A program made the position numbers and the translations under genes. From the NCBI GenBank assembly GCA_002423895.1, contig DIOL01000033.1:1-21058 (forward strand): a stretch of DNA of 21,058 nucleotides, given 5' to 3'. A model generated the notes under the pieces. It was not told where the DNA came from, did not search any database, and saw only the letters and a program-made list of their open reading frames with translations. This stretch comes from Bacteroidales bacterium UBA5515. GTDB lineage: Bacteria; Bacteroidota; Bacteroidia; Bacteroidales; P3. Position 1 is the stretch's first letter. The number at the start of each line of letters is the position of its first letter. Shown here one piece after another: positions 6,736 through 15,021 of the stretch.

Positions 6736-7881
6736 ATGAAAAAGATTTTAATTAATGTTTTGTTCTTAGTATTTCTAAGTTTTGGAAATAATGTTAGCTT
6801 ATTTGCTCAAAATGAAAGCCAAGAGGTAAGTGATTTGATTAAAGCAGCCGTTTTTAAAATGGATAATGGCGATTTTGATGAAAGCATTCTCCTTTTGGAA
6901 AAAGCAGAGAAAATGGATTCTAAAAGTACATATGTTAAGTATGAAATGTCATATGCCTACTATTTAAAGAAAGATTACAACAAGAGTATTAAGATTTTAA
7001 ATAAATTGATTAAAAGAAATGATGCTTTAGATTATTATTATCAAATGCTTGGTAATGCATATGATAATAATGGAGAATCTGATAAAGCTATAAAAGCATA
7101 TGCTGAAGGGATTAAGAGATTTCCTAATTCAGGTAAATTATTTTTAGAAACAGGTAATGTTTATTATAATCAAAAAGATTATGACTCAGCAATAAGATGG
7201 TATGAAAAGGGTGTAGAAGCAGATCCTAAATATCCTTCCAATTATTTTAGAATGGCTCATTTATTCTTAAATTCAGACCAAGAGGTTTGGGGAATGATTT
7301 ATGGAGAGATATTTCTAAATCTTGAACCATCTTCCAAACGTTCAAGTGTTATGAGTGAAATGCTTTATAATACATACAAGAATGAAATAAAATTTGAAGA
7401 TACAGTTTCAAAAGTTAGCTTTTCAAAGCAACAAATAGATATAAGCTACGATCCAGATAAGGAAGATGATTTATTGGCCAAGTTGACAAAGGCCTATGAG
7501 GACAGTAAAGATGTATCTAAGATGCCTTGGGCAAACAGGGTTTATGAACAAGTTATGCTTTCTTCTCTTGGGGATGAAAAAGTAATTAATTTAGCCTCTC
7601 TAAATAGAATACGTTCAAATTTTGTTGATATTTATTTTGAAAAGGCACATAATGTAGGTAATTCAGTTTTATTATTTGATTTTCAAAAACGATTAAAAGA
7701 TGCTGGATACTTTGAAACATATAATTATTGGTTGTTGTCTCAAGGTAATGTTGACGAATTTAATGAGTGGTTAAAAGATAATAAGGACAAGTATGATGGT
7801 TTTATTTATTGGATGAATAATAATTCTATACAAATAGATGAATCTAATGTGTTTTTAAGAAAAAACTTAGATAGAAACTAA
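6736..7881 (+). CDS. Exported tetratricopeptide repeat protein
   Basis: 381 residues with a signal peptide (hydrophobic core 5-20, cleavage likely near SLFAQ, about 20-25), so periplasmic. Four TPR-type helix pairs are visible from about residue 33 to 168, each with the usual Gly, Ala, Tyr and Pro pattern, for example GNAYDNNGESDKAIKAYAEG and GNVYYNQKDYDSAIRWYEKG. The C-terminal half (about 190-381) is non-repetitive, helical and acidic, with no enzyme motif. TPR arrays act as protein-binding scaffolds. The patatin gene starts 29 bases later, so this is probably a partner or assembly factor for it. Specific partner unknown. Confidence 0.88.
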   Translation: MKKILINVLFLVFLSFGNNVSLFAQNESQEVSDLIKAAVFKMDNGDFDESILLLEKAEKMDSKSTYVKYEMSYAYYLKKDYNKSIKILNKLIKRNDALDYYYQMLGNAYDNNGESDKAIKAYAEGIKRFPNSGKLFLETGNVYYNQKDYDSAIRWYEKGVEADPKYPSNYFRMAHLFLNSDQEVWGMIYGEIFLNLEPSSKRSSVMSEMLYNTYKNEIKFEDTVSKVSFSKQQIDISYDPDKEDDLLAKLTKAYEDSKDVSKMPWANRVYEQVMLSSLGDEKVINLASLNRIRSNFVDIYFEKAHNVGNSVLLFDFQKRLKDAGYFETYNYWLLSQGNVDEFNEWLKDNKDKYDGFIYWMNNNSIQIDESNVFLRKNLDRN

Positions 7882-7910
7882 TTATAAGTTTGCTTTCTAT
7901 GTGTATGGGA

Positions 7911-8798
7911 ATGAAATATTTTAAAAAGTTATTTTTCTTTTTTCTAATAGCTGTTGTTATGATTGTAAGTGTAGAAAATTCATTTGCTCAGAATAAAAAG
8001 CCAAATAATCAGGGAAAGAAACCAAAGATTGGATTGGCTTTAAGTGGAGGTGGAGCTTTGGGTTATGCTCATATAGGTTTTTTGCAAGCTATGAAAGAGT
8101 ATAAGTTTGAAGTGGATGTTGTTTCTGGAACTTCAATGGGTTCAATTATTGGAGTATTGTATTGTGCTGGATATACTCCAATTGAAATTTTGGATCTTGT
8201 GGATAAAGAAAATATGAATAAACTCTTTAATGTGATTAAATTAAATTCAAGCTTTGGAAGGGGGTTCTTTAATCACGAGAAACTTTCAAAAGTTCTTGAA
8301 AAATCATTGCCAGGTAATGATTTCTCATGCCTGAATAAAAAATTCTATTGCTGCGTTACAAATTTTAATAAAGCAACATATAAGTTTATTGGAGAAGGTA
8401 ATTTTTTAAAAGAATATATCATCGCATCAGCATCAATACCTATTGTTTATGAACCAAAAGAAGTTGAAGGGGAAATGTATGTTGATGGAGGAGTTATGCA
8501 AAATCTTCCTGTAGAGCCACTTATAAAAGAAAAATGTGATATTGTTATTGGTGTTGATGTTATTTCTGTGCCAAATCAATCTGAGATAAAAGGATTGGTA
8601 AATATATTTGCAAGATCAATGGCTCTTTCAATTTCAAGTAATACTGAGAGTTGGGCAAAAAAATGTAATTATGTAATTGCTCCAAACTTAGAAAAATACA
8701 CTATTTTAGATTTTGATAAAGCACAAGAACTTTTTGATATTGGTTATGAAGTTGGGAGAGTCTTTTTTGAAGACTATAAAAAACAAGCAGCAAAATAA
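7911..8798 (+). CDS. Exported patatin-like phospholipase, stand-alone
   Basis: Ser-Asp dyad acyl hydrolase of the patatin/RssA type. The ATG at 7911 is preferred over an upstream in-frame TTG at 7890 because it opens a normal signal peptide (MKYFKKLFFFFLIAVVMIVS, cleavage near SFAQ), giving 295 residues. The oxyanion loop is SGGGALGYAHIG; the nucleophile is Ser75 in GTSMG; the partner Asp192 is in DGG. GRGFF is also typical of bacterial patatins. Many Bacteroidetes homologues are about 750 residues, with POTRA and beta-barrel domains after the patatin domain. This one stops directly after the hydrolase domain, so it is a soluble periplasmic version. It likely cleaves membrane phospholipid acyl esters and shares a transcript with the TPR gene. 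Confidence 0.92.
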   Translation: MKYFKKLFFFFLIAVVMIVSVENSFAQNKKPNNQGKKPKIGLALSGGGALGYAHIGFLQAMKEYKFEVDVVSGTSMGSIIGVLYCAGYTPIEILDLVDKENMNKLFNVIKLNSSFGRGFFNHEKLSKVLEKSLPGNDFSCLNKKFYCCVTNFNKATYKFIGEGNFLKEYIIASASIPIVYEPKEVEGEMYVDGGVMQNLPVEPLIKEKCDIVIGVDVISVPNQSEIKGLVNIFARSMALSISSNTESWAKKCNYVIAPNLEKYTILDFDKAQELFDIGYEVGRVFFEDYKKQAAK

Positions 8799-8826
8799 AA
8801 AAATAATATTTTATTTTTCTTAAGGT

Positions 8827-9486
8827 TTATAATTGATTATTTATTGGAATTATGTGAGACATATCAATAAATAATGTCAGAATTAAATAAATACCAAATA
8901 CAATTAAAATTGAGCCAATTATTCTATTTGTATAGGTAATTACTCTATCTGTCATAAAACGTTTTATTTCGTTCGCAATAGCACATTTTATCAAGTCCAT
9001 GCAAAGCACAGTAACCAATATTGAAATTAAGAATGTGATTTGAAGATTTACTTTAGGAAAACTACTTGCAACACTAATTGGAATTAGCCAAAATATCCAA
9101 ATGCTTGGATTTAGAATATTAAAAGCAAAACCTTTGGCAATATATTTGAATTGAAATTTAGCTTTTATTTCAATATCCTTTGCTTGTTTTGGTTTGCTTA
9201 TATGTCTTTTAAGAGCAGTATAAATTCCAAAACCTAAAAGGAAGAACCCACCAACTACAGATAAAATTCTTTGAGCTCTATCTGTTTCAAATATTGATGA
9301 TAAACCGTACCAAGCAACAAATACCATAGTTATATCACTAATAGATATCCCAAATGCAAGTTGAGAACCTTTTTTAAAACCTTTACTAATACTTGTTTGG
9401 ATAAGAGAAAAAAATGCAGGTCCAGCCATAAGAGATAGAGTTAGACCAAATAATATTCCTTGTGTTATGGTTTGAAAAAAATGCAT
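8827..9486 (-). CDS. LysE/RhtB-family amino acid exporter
   Basis: Inner-membrane protein of about 219 residues with six hydrophobic segments. The family hallmark is at the N-terminus: ITQGILFGLTLSLMAGPAFFSLIQTSISKGFKKG, where the Gly-Pro turn is conserved. The NPSIWIFWL segment in the middle fits the second conserved Pro region. These proteins export amino acids or similar small metabolites; the substrate cannot be read from sequence. The start is set at the ATG at 9486. A longer frame starting with TTG at 9522 would begin inside the promoter element at 9520-9527 and is rejected. The gene is convergent with the patatin gene (28-base gap) and divergent from ribBA. Confidence 0.88.
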   Translation of the reverse strand: MHFFQTITQGILFGLTLSLMAGPAFFSLIQTSISKGFKKGSQLAFGISISDITMVFVAWYGLSSIFETDRAQRILSVVGGFFLLGFGIYTALKRHISKPKQAKDIEIKAKFQFKYIAKGFAFNILNPSIWIFWLIPISVASSFPKVNLQITFLISILVTVLCMDLIKCAIANEIKRFMTDRVITYTNRIIGSILIVFGIYLILTLFIDMSHIIPINNQL

Positions 9487-9519
9487 ATAGTTTACTTTGA
9501 TATTACAATTTAATGGATG

Positions 9520-9527
9520 CAAATTTA
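9520..9527 (-). promoter_or_regulatory. Promoter -7 element of the LysE gene
   Basis: The minus strand reads TAAATTTG, a full match to TAnnTTTG, 34 bases upstream of the chosen ATG. It forms a divergent pair with the ribBA element at 9571-9578. Confidence 0.55.
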
Positions 9528-9570
9528 CATAAATATCATTAATAATAAGAGAAAATAGACGTAAATATTG

Positions 9571-9578
9571 TATCTTTG
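9571..9578 (+). promoter_or_regulatory. Promoter -7 element of ribBA
   Basis: TATCTTTG matches TAnnTTTG, 21 bases upstream of the ATG at 9599. No FMN riboswitch fits in so short a leader. Confidence 0.55.
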
Positions 9579-9598
9579 CCGATTAAATATTAAAAAAT

Positions 9599-10810
9599 AT
9601 GGAAACTAAATTAAATACAATAGAAGAAGCTATAGAAGATTTTAAGCAAGGGAAATTGCTTATATGTGTTGATGATGAGGATAGAGAAAATGAAGGAGAT
9701 TTTATTTTCCCAGCAGAAAAAATTACACCAGACATTGTTAACTTTATGGTAACTCATGGTAGAGGTTTAATGTGTGCTCCTTTGACGGAAGAAAGATGTA
9801 GACAGTTAAATCTTGATATGATGGTTTCAAATAATACCTCTTCTCATGAAACTCCATTTACAATTTCAGTTGATAAACTTGGAGATGGTTGTACAACTGG
9901 AATATCAACAAGTGATAGAGCTAAAACAATTAAAGCATTAGCTGATCCAAAAACTCGTCCAGAAGAATTAGGCCGTCCAGGTCATATTTTCCCTCTTAGA
10001 GCAAAATCAGCGGGTGTTTTACAAAGAAGTGGACATACTGAGGCGTGTGTTGATTTGGCACGTTTGGCAGGATTGGAACCAGTTGCTGTTTTGGTAGAAA
10101 TTCTTAATCAAGATGGAACAATGGCTCGTTTGCCTCAATTGATGGAAATTTCTAAAAAGTATGGAATAAAAATTATTTCAATTAAGGATTTGATTGCATA
10201 TAGAGTAGCTAACGAAACTCTAATTAGAAGAGAAGAAGAAGTTATGTTGCCAACAGAATGGGGAGATTTTCATTTAATTGCCTATACTCAATTAAACACA
10301 AATGCAACTCATATGGTACTTAAAAAAGGTACTTGGACAAAAGATGAACCAATTGTTGTTAGAGTTCATTCATCATGTGCAACAGGAGATATCTTTGGAT
10401 CATGCAGATGTGATTGTGGGGGACAATTGCATGAAGCTATGAAAATGATTGATAAAGAAGGTAAAGGATTGGTAGTGTATATGAGTCAAGAAGGAAGAGG
10501 AATTGGTTTAGTTAATAAAATTAAGGCATATCATCTTCAAGAACAAGGAATGGATACAGTTGATGCTAATATTGCATTAGGATTTAGAGCAGATGAAAGA
10601 GATTATGGAGTGGGAGCACAGATTTTAAGAGATCAAAATGCAAATAAAATTCGTTTATTAACAAATAATCCTGTTAAGAGAAAAGGGCTTGAAGGATATG
10701 GTATAGAAATAGTAGAAACCATACCTTTGGTAGTGGGAATCAATCAACACAATAAAAACTACCTTAAAACAAAAGCTAAAAGAATGGGACATACTTTAGA
10801 TGTCAAATAG
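9599..10810 (+). CDS. ribBA: Bifunctional DHBP synthase / GTP cyclohydrolase II
   Basis: 403 residues, usual length for the fusion. The first half (about 1-205) makes 3,4-dihydroxy-2-butanone 4-phosphate from ribulose 5-phosphate: acidic metal loop DDEDRENEGD (25-34), STSDRAKTI, and RSGHTEAC with His146. The second half (about 210-403) opens the GTP ring to give the pyrimidine precursor of riboflavin. Its zinc ligands are Cys260, Cys271 and Cys273 (HSSCATGDIFGSCRCDCGG), followed by SQEGRGIGLVNKIKAYHLQ and the C-terminal TNNPVKRKGLEGYGI. Both halves keep their key residues, so one protein supplies both entry branches of riboflavin and FAD synthesis. It is transcribed alone and is not clustered with other rib genes here. 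Confidence 0.97.
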   Translation: METKLNTIEEAIEDFKQGKLLICVDDEDRENEGDFIFPAEKITPDIVNFMVTHGRGLMCAPLTEERCRQLNLDMMVSNNTSSHETPFTISVDKLGDGCTTGISTSDRAKTIKALADPKTRPEELGRPGHIFPLRAKSAGVLQRSGHTEACVDLARLAGLEPVAVLVEILNQDGTMARLPQLMEISKKYGIKIISIKDLIAYRVANETLIRREEEVMLPTEWGDFHLIAYTQLNTNATHMVLKKGTWTKDEPIVVRVHSSCATGDIFGSCRCDCGGQLHEAMKMIDKEGKGLVVYMSQEGRGIGLVNKIKAYHLQEQGMDTVDANIALGFRADERDYGVGAQILRDQNANKIRLLTNNPVKRKGLEGYGIEIVETIPLVVGINQHNKNYLKTKAKRMGHTLDVK

Positions 10811-10873
10811 AACGTTTTTAAATAAAATGTAAGAAAAAAAGCAAAAAAGTATACAATTTTTGGAAATTATTCT

Positions 10874-10881
10874 TATATTTG
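10874..10881 (+). promoter_or_regulatory. Promoter -7 element of the ZapB-like/zapA genes
   Basis: TATATTTG matches TAnnTTTG, about 22 bases upstream of the first ATG of the coiled-coil gene. An in-frame TTG at 10879 lies inside this element and is not a start. Confidence 0.6.
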
Positions 10882-10902
10882 CAGTGTTGGTTAAGCTTAA
10901 AA

Positions 10903-11220
10903 ATGATGGAAGATTTGCAAACTCTTATTTCTGGGATAGAATATAAGATAAGAAGATTAAAAGACGAGAAACATAATTTGGAGCAAAGCATTGAAAGCTT
11001 AATTAACGATAAAAACGAGTTAAATAAGATTGTATTAGAGCAATCGCAAGAAATAAATAGTTTAAAAGAACAAATAAAAACATTAAAATTAGGAGAAACA
11101 ATAAAAAATAGTTTAGATACAACAGACGTTAAGCTGAAAATAAATAACTTGGTGCGAAAAATTGATAAGTGTGTAGGAATAATTGTAGAAACCGAAAAAG
11201 CAAAAATTTCTAATAAGTAA
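10903..11220 (+). CDS. Small coiled-coil protein upstream of zapA (ZapB-like)
   Basis: About 104-105 residues. Two adjacent ATGs (10903 and 10906) are possible starts. Residues from about 10 to 70 form a continuous heptad coiled coil (IRRLKDEKHNLEQSIESLIN, then QSQEINSLKEQIKTLKLGE), and the last part is a short helical tail. There is no signal or membrane span. The TAA stop overlaps the ATG of zapA (TAATG), so translation is coupled. Position and shape suggest a cytoplasmic division-ring partner analogous to ZapB, whose coiled coil binds ZapA in other bacteria. Sequence identity to ZapB cannot be claimed, as coiled coils of this size are hard to place by eye. Confidence 0.8.
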   Translation: MMEDLQTLISGIEYKIRRLKDEKHNLEQSIESLINDKNELNKIVLEQSQEINSLKEQIKTLKLGETIKNSLDTTDVKLKINNLVRKIDKCVGIIVETEKAKISNK

Positions 11221-11495
11221 TGACAGAAGATATTTTAATTAGTGTTGATATAGCAGGTAGAATTTATAAAGTTAGGGTAAAGAGAGAAGAAGAAGAGGTA
11301 TTTAGGAATGCCGTTGAAACAGTTAAGACCAACATTAAGGAATATGCTAAAATGTACGCTTATAAAGACAAACAAGATTTATTGGCAATGGTGTTGTTGC
11401 AATATGTTACATCTTATATGAAAATAAAGGAAGATAATCTTTTTGGCAACAAACAATTGATTGAAAAATTAGAAGAAATCAATAGCATACTATAA
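11220..11495 (+). CDS. zapA: Cell division protein ZapA
   Basis: 91 residues, compact ZapA form. The N-terminal beta region (ILISVDIAGRIYKVRVKREEEE) is followed by a helix (VFRNAVETVKTNIKEYAKMYAYKDKQDLLAMVLLQYVTSY) with the conserved D-KQDLLAM core and a short C-terminal helix. ZapA binds FtsZ filaments and promotes their bundling at the division site. It overlaps the preceding coiled-coil gene by one base. The 6S-like RNA follows directly, the same zapA to 6S RNA order known in many other bacteria, which supports both calls. Confidence 0.93.
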   Translation: MTEDILISVDIAGRIYKVRVKREEEEVFRNAVETVKTNIKEYAKMYAYKDKQDLLAMVLLQYVTSYMKIKEDNLFGNKQLIEKLEEINSIL

Positions 11496-11529
11496 AGAAA
11501 ATAAAAAATAATTAAGGAAATATAGAAAG

Positions 11530-11725
11530 TATTCCCGCATCAGTTCAAAAACAGTTTGTAAACTCAACACTAAAAAGAAAAGGAGGACGCTCATAATTGA
11601 GTAAGACAGGCCTCAACCCTTAGGGGTTCTTCGTTAAGAAGACAGTGGAAGTTTGATGCAATTGGCACTCAAATCTTGTTTTAAGGAGTTTTTCATTACT
11701 CCATTTTGAAAGGATGCGGGTTTTC
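11530..11725 (+). ncRNA. ssrS: 6S-like RNA (Bacteroidales type)
   Basis: About 190-nt stretch with no reading frame between zapA and rny. Its ends pair perfectly: CCCGCATC (11534-11541) with GATGCGGG (11713-11720), followed by TTTTC. In the middle an apical hairpin, AACCC (11615-11619) with GGGTT (11624-11628), tops a long irregular helix with asymmetric bulges. A closed rod with internal bubbles next to zapA is the 6S arrangement; the product would bind housekeeping RNA polymerase. It may belong to the Bacteroidales-1 motif. No TAnnTTTG was found directly upstream, so it may be processed from the zapA transcript. Ends are approximate. Confidence 0.72.
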
Positions 11726-11766
11726 TATTTATAGTCGTTCAGCACAATACCATCTAAACAATTTTA

Positions 11767-11787
11767 TTTATCCTAATTTACAGAATA
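11767..11787 (+). repeat. Single copy of the 21-bp repeat, degenerate
   Basis: The segment from TTTATCCTAATT through CAGAATA matches the left-hand repeat at 2297-2317 at about 18 of 21 positions, in the same orientation. It lies about 45 bases after the 3' end of the 6S-like RNA. Confidence 0.4.
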
Positions 11788-11820
11788 GGAAATAAATAAA
11801 AATTAATACTATATATTTAT

Positions 11821-13374
11821 ATGAATACAGTAACAATAATAATCGTTTGTATAATAGTAGCAATAATCTTTTTTGGATTAGGGATACTGCTAACAGCAAC
11901 CAAACTTAGAGCATCACTTACGAAGAAATCTTCACAAGTATTATTAGAAGCAGAGGAAAAAGCCGAAATGGTTAAGAAGGAAAAAATGCTTCAAGCAAAA
12001 GAGAAATTTCTACAACTTAAATCAGAACACGAAAAACAAGTACAAGAACGTAATAATCGTGTACTTCAAGTTGAAAACAAACTTAAACAAAGAGAACAAG
12101 ATTTAAAACTTAAAGTTGAAGAATTTCAAAAGAAATACAGCGAATTTACACAAGCAAGAGAAAACTTAAACAAACAATTAGAAATTTTGGCTTCTCGTCA
12201 AGCAGAAGTAGAGAAAACATTCCAAAAGAGTGTTGAAAAATTAGAACAAATAGCTGGTTTGTCAGCATCAGATGCAAAACAACAACTAATTGAAGCTATG
12301 ACTGGCGAAGCTCGTTCAGATGCTGCAAGTAGAATTATGGAAATTGTTGAAGAAGCTAAACTAACTGCTAATCAAAAAGCTAAAAAGATTGTTGTAGAAT
12401 CAATTCAAAGAACAGCAACAGAAAACGCAATAGAAAATACAGTTTCAGTTTTCAATCTTGAAAACGAAGAAATTAAAGGAAGAATTATTGGTAGAGAAGG
12501 AAGAAATATCCGTGCTTTGGAAAGTTTAACAGGAGTTGAAGTAATTATTGATGACTCACCTGATGCAATTATTCTTTCATGCTTTGACCCAGTAAGAAGA
12601 GAAATTGCTCGTTTGGCACTTCACAAATTAGTAACAGATGGACGTATACATCCAGCAAGAATTGAAGAAGTTGTTTCAAAAACCAAAAAGCAAATTGAAC
12701 AAGAAATCATTGAAACAGGTAAGAGAACTTGTATTGATTTAGGAATAATTAATCTTCACCATGAACTTGTTCGTATGATAGGTAAAATGAAGTATCGTTC
12801 TTCTTATGGACAAAACTTATTACAACACTCTCGTGAAGTTGCCAATTTATGTGCAACCATGGCATCTGAGTTAGGACTAAATCCAAAGATAGCAAAACGT
12901 GCAGGATTACTTCATGATATTGGTAAGGTTCCAGATAATGAACCAGAACTTCCACACGCAATTCATGGTATGAAGCTTGCAGAACGTTGTAAAGAAAAAC
13001 CAGAAATATGTAATGCAATTGGAGCTCACCACGATGAAGTTGAAATGGACAGCCTTTATGCACCAATCGTTCAAGTGTGTGATGCTATTTCAGGAGCACG
13101 TCCAGGAGCAAGAAGAGAAGTTGTTGAAGCATATATCAACCGTTTGAATAAATTGGAAGAAATTGCAATGTCTTACCCAGGAGTAATTAAAACATACGCA
13201 ATTCAAGCAGGTAGAGAATTAAGAGTTATTGTTGCAGCTGAAAAAGTTTCAGACCAAGATGCAAACCAAATTTCAATGGACTTATCAAAACAAATTCAAT
13301 CTGAAATGGTATTCCCTGGAATGATTAAAGTAACAGTAATTAGAGAAACACGTTCAGTTAACTACGCAAAATAA
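11821..13374 (+). CDS. rny: Ribonuclease Y
   Basis: 517 residues, normal length. Membrane-anchored endoribonuclease that starts mRNA decay. Domains in order: one N-terminal membrane helix (about 3-24); a long charged coiled coil (about 35-150) rich in Lys, Glu and Gln; a KH RNA-binding domain around 217-280 with GRIIGREGRNIRALE; and an HD phosphohydrolase domain with His365-Asp366 in LLHDIGKV and a later GAHHDE, giving the metal site. The C-terminal region ends in VIRETRSVNYAK, typical of the family. Gln is encoded almost only by CAA. The gene is separated from zapA by the 6S-like RNA and ends before the terminator at 13446-13480. Confidence 0.96.
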   Translation: MNTVTIIIVCIIVAIIFFGLGILLTATKLRASLTKKSSQVLLEAEEKAEMVKKEKMLQAKEKFLQLKSEHEKQVQERNNRVLQVENKLKQREQDLKLKVEEFQKKYSEFTQARENLNKQLEILASRQAEVEKTFQKSVEKLEQIAGLSASDAKQQLIEAMTGEARSDAASRIMEIVEEAKLTANQKAKKIVVESIQRTATENAIENTVSVFNLENEEIKGRIIGREGRNIRALESLTGVEVIIDDSPDAIILSCFDPVRREIARLALHKLVTDGRIHPARIEEVVSKTKKQIEQEIIETGKRTCIDLGIINLHHELVRMIGKMKYRSSYGQNLLQHSREVANLCATMASELGLNPKIAKRAGLLHDIGKVPDNEPELPHAIHGMKLAERCKEKPEICNAIGAHHDEVEMDSLYAPIVQVCDAISGARPGARREVVEAYINRLNKLEEIAMSYPGVIKTYAIQAGRELRVIVAAEKVSDQDANQISMDLSKQIQSEMVFPGMIKVTVIRETRSVNYAK

Positions 13375-13445
13375 AATCAAATTCACTCTGCATAGTAAAA
13401 TAAAATAATTATTATGCAATTGATTGATAATAAAATAAACTATGT

Positions 13446-13485
13446 AAGGCATTTATTTATATAAATAAGTGCCTTATTTGTTTAT
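13446..13485 (+). terminator. Terminator after rny
   Basis: A near-perfect palindrome, AAGGCATTTATTTA (13446-13459) against TAAATAAGTGCCTT (13462-13475) with one G-T pair, is followed by a T-rich stretch. The AT-rich apex means the real loop is larger than two bases. Confidence 0.75.
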
Positions 13486-13493
13486 ATTTTTAT

Positions 13494-13501
13494 TACTTTT
13501 G
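13494..13501 (+). promoter_or_regulatory. Promoter -7 element of metK
   Basis: TACTTTTG matches TAnnTTTG. The leader to the metK start at 13629 would be about 120 nt. I looked in it for a SAM riboswitch and saw no convincing helix set. Confidence 0.5.
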
Positions 13502-13628
13502 CAACCATAAATGTGGAAAGATTTGAATTGATTGCAACCACACAAAAAAATGCTAAACCATTTTTGATTACATCAATTCTCATTTCCCATTTTGTTAGTT
13601 TAATTAATAAATTTAAAGACAAAACAAG

Positions 13629-14903
13629 ATGGCTTATTTTTTTACTTCTGAATCAGTTTCAGAAGGTCACCCAGACAAAGTATCAGATCAAATTTCAGAT
13701 GCACTTTTAGACGAATTTCTTCGCCAAGATCCAAATTCAAAGGTTGCTTGCGAAACATTAGTAACAACTGGTTTGGTGGTTTTGAGCGGTGAAGTAAAAT
13801 GTAATGGATATATAGACGTTCAAGACGTTGCGAGAAGGGTTATCAAAAACATAGGATATACCAAAGGTGAATATATGTTTGAAAGTAATTCATGTGGAGT
13901 TATTTCAGCAATTCACGAACAATCAAGTGACATTAACCAGGGAGTTGAAAGAGAAAACCCAGAAGATCAGGGAGCAGGAGATCAAGGAATGATGTTCGGT
14001 TATGCTTGCAGCGAAACCGAAGACTATATGCCTTTATCACTTATTTTATCTCATCAACTGGTTTCAGAACTTGCAGAAATCCGCAGAGAAGGCAAGCAAA
14101 TGAAGTATTTGCGTCCTGACAGTAAATCACAGGTAACAATTGAGTATGATAATAACAACAAACCAATTGCAATCAACACAATTGTTGTTTCAACTCAACA
14201 CGATGATTTTGACAAGGATGATAACAAAATGCTTGCAAAAATTCATAAAGATGTGAAAGAAATTCTTATCCCAAGAGTTATAGCAAAGCAAAAACGTAAG
14301 GATGTTCAAGACCTGTTCAAAAAGGATTACATTCTTTATGTTAACCCAACTGGAAAATTCGTAATTGGAGGACCTCATGGCGACACAGGATTAACAGGAA
14401 GAAAGATTATTGTTGATACCTATGGAGGAAGAGGAGCTCACGGTGGTGGTGCATTCTCAGGAAAAGATTCATCAAAAGTTGATAGAAGTGCAGCTTATGC
14501 AGCAAGACATATTGCAAAAAATATGGTTGCAGCAGGAATTTGTGAAGAAGTTCTTGTTCAAGTTGCTTATGCAATTGGTGTTGCAAAACCAGTAGGATTT
14601 TATGTAAATACTAACGGAACAGCAAAGGTTAAGGATGCAAAAGGCCAAACACTTGCTGATGGAGTAATTGCAGAAAAAATTAATGAATTATTTGACCTTA
14701 GACCTTATTCAATTGTTAAACACTTTGGACTAAAAAATCCAATCTTCCTACCAACAGCCAAATATGGTCACTTTGGAAGAACTCCTTACAAGGAAAAAGT
14801 AACTATTTTTGAAAATGGTAAGGAAAAACAGAAGACAGTTGAATTCTACACTTGGGAAAAATTAGATTACGTAGATAAAATCAAAAAAGCATTCAAGCTA
14901 TAA
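13629..14903 (+). CDS. metK: S-adenosylmethionine synthase
   Basis: 424 residues, within the longer Bacteroidetes range. It makes SAM from methionine and ATP with release of phosphate and pyrophosphate. The N-terminal segment FTSESVSEGHPDKVSDQISDA holds the methionine and ATP site. The second hallmark, GGPHGDTGLTGRKIIVDTYGG (about 246-266), is the polyphosphate loop, followed by GGGAFSGKDSSKVDRSAAY with metal-binding Asp and Lys residues. C-terminal KNPIFLPTAKYGHFGR is typical. Monocistronic, with its own promoter and a strong terminator. The SAM product would serve the methyltransferase encoded at 5455-6642, among many others. Confidence 0.97.
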   Translation: MAYFFTSESVSEGHPDKVSDQISDALLDEFLRQDPNSKVACETLVTTGLVVLSGEVKCNGYIDVQDVARRVIKNIGYTKGEYMFESNSCGVISAIHEQSSDINQGVERENPEDQGAGDQGMMFGYACSETEDYMPLSLILSHQLVSELAEIRREGKQMKYLRPDSKSQVTIEYDNNNKPIAINTIVVSTQHDDFDKDDNKMLAKIHKDVKEILIPRVIAKQKRKDVQDLFKKDYILYVNPTGKFVIGGPHGDTGLTGRKIIVDTYGGRGAHGGGAFSGKDSSKVDRSAAYAARHIAKNMVAAGICEEVLVQVAYAIGVAKPVGFYVNTNGTAKVKDAKGQTLADGVIAEKINELFDLRPYSIVKHFGLKNPIFLPTAKYGHFGRTPYKEKVTIFENGKEKQKTVEFYTWEKLDYVDKIKKAFKL

Positions 14904-14927
14904 ACAAATAGATTAATTTCTATTTAT

Positions 14928-14985
14928 AGTCGCAGAAAGTATATTGACTTTAATTCAGTCAGTATGTTTTTTGCGACTTTTTATT
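14928..14985 (+). terminator. Large intrinsic terminator of metK
   Basis: The outer stem AGTCGCA (14928-14934) pairs with TGCGACT (14972-14978). The inner stem ATATTGACT (14941-14949) pairs with AGTCAGTAT (14957-14965), around the loop TAATTC with flanking T. A T tract follows the outer stem. Confidence 0.88.
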
Positions 14986-15021
14986 TTGTTTCCATTTAAA
15001 CTTAAAGCCTTATTAACCTTC

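Noticed and set aside
8799..8826. Bidirectional terminator between the patatin and LysE genes
   Set aside because: The only inverted repeat is A/T alone (AAAATA / TATTTT) and too weak to call.
9487..9522. N-terminal extension of the LysE protein from a TTG start
   Set aside because: The TTG is part of the minus-strand promoter element TAAATTTG, and the family N-terminus begins at the internal Met.
12749..13066. 105-codon minus-strand frame inside rny
   Set aside because: Shadow of the conserved HD domain of rny on the other strand.
13502..13628. SAM riboswitch in the metK leader
   Set aside because: No conserved multi-helix core or pseudoknot could be drawn. The leader is AT-rich and weakly structured.
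13513..13710. 65-codon plus-strand frame in the metK leader
   Set aside because: Non-ATG start, overlaps the metK start in another frame, and the amino acid pattern is that of a frame shadow.
11722..14932. Sixteen-base identical string TTTCTATTTATAGTCG at 11722-11737 and 14917-14932
   Set aside because: A 16-base match is expected about once by chance in an AT-rich window of this size. The second copy overlaps the metK terminator stem.
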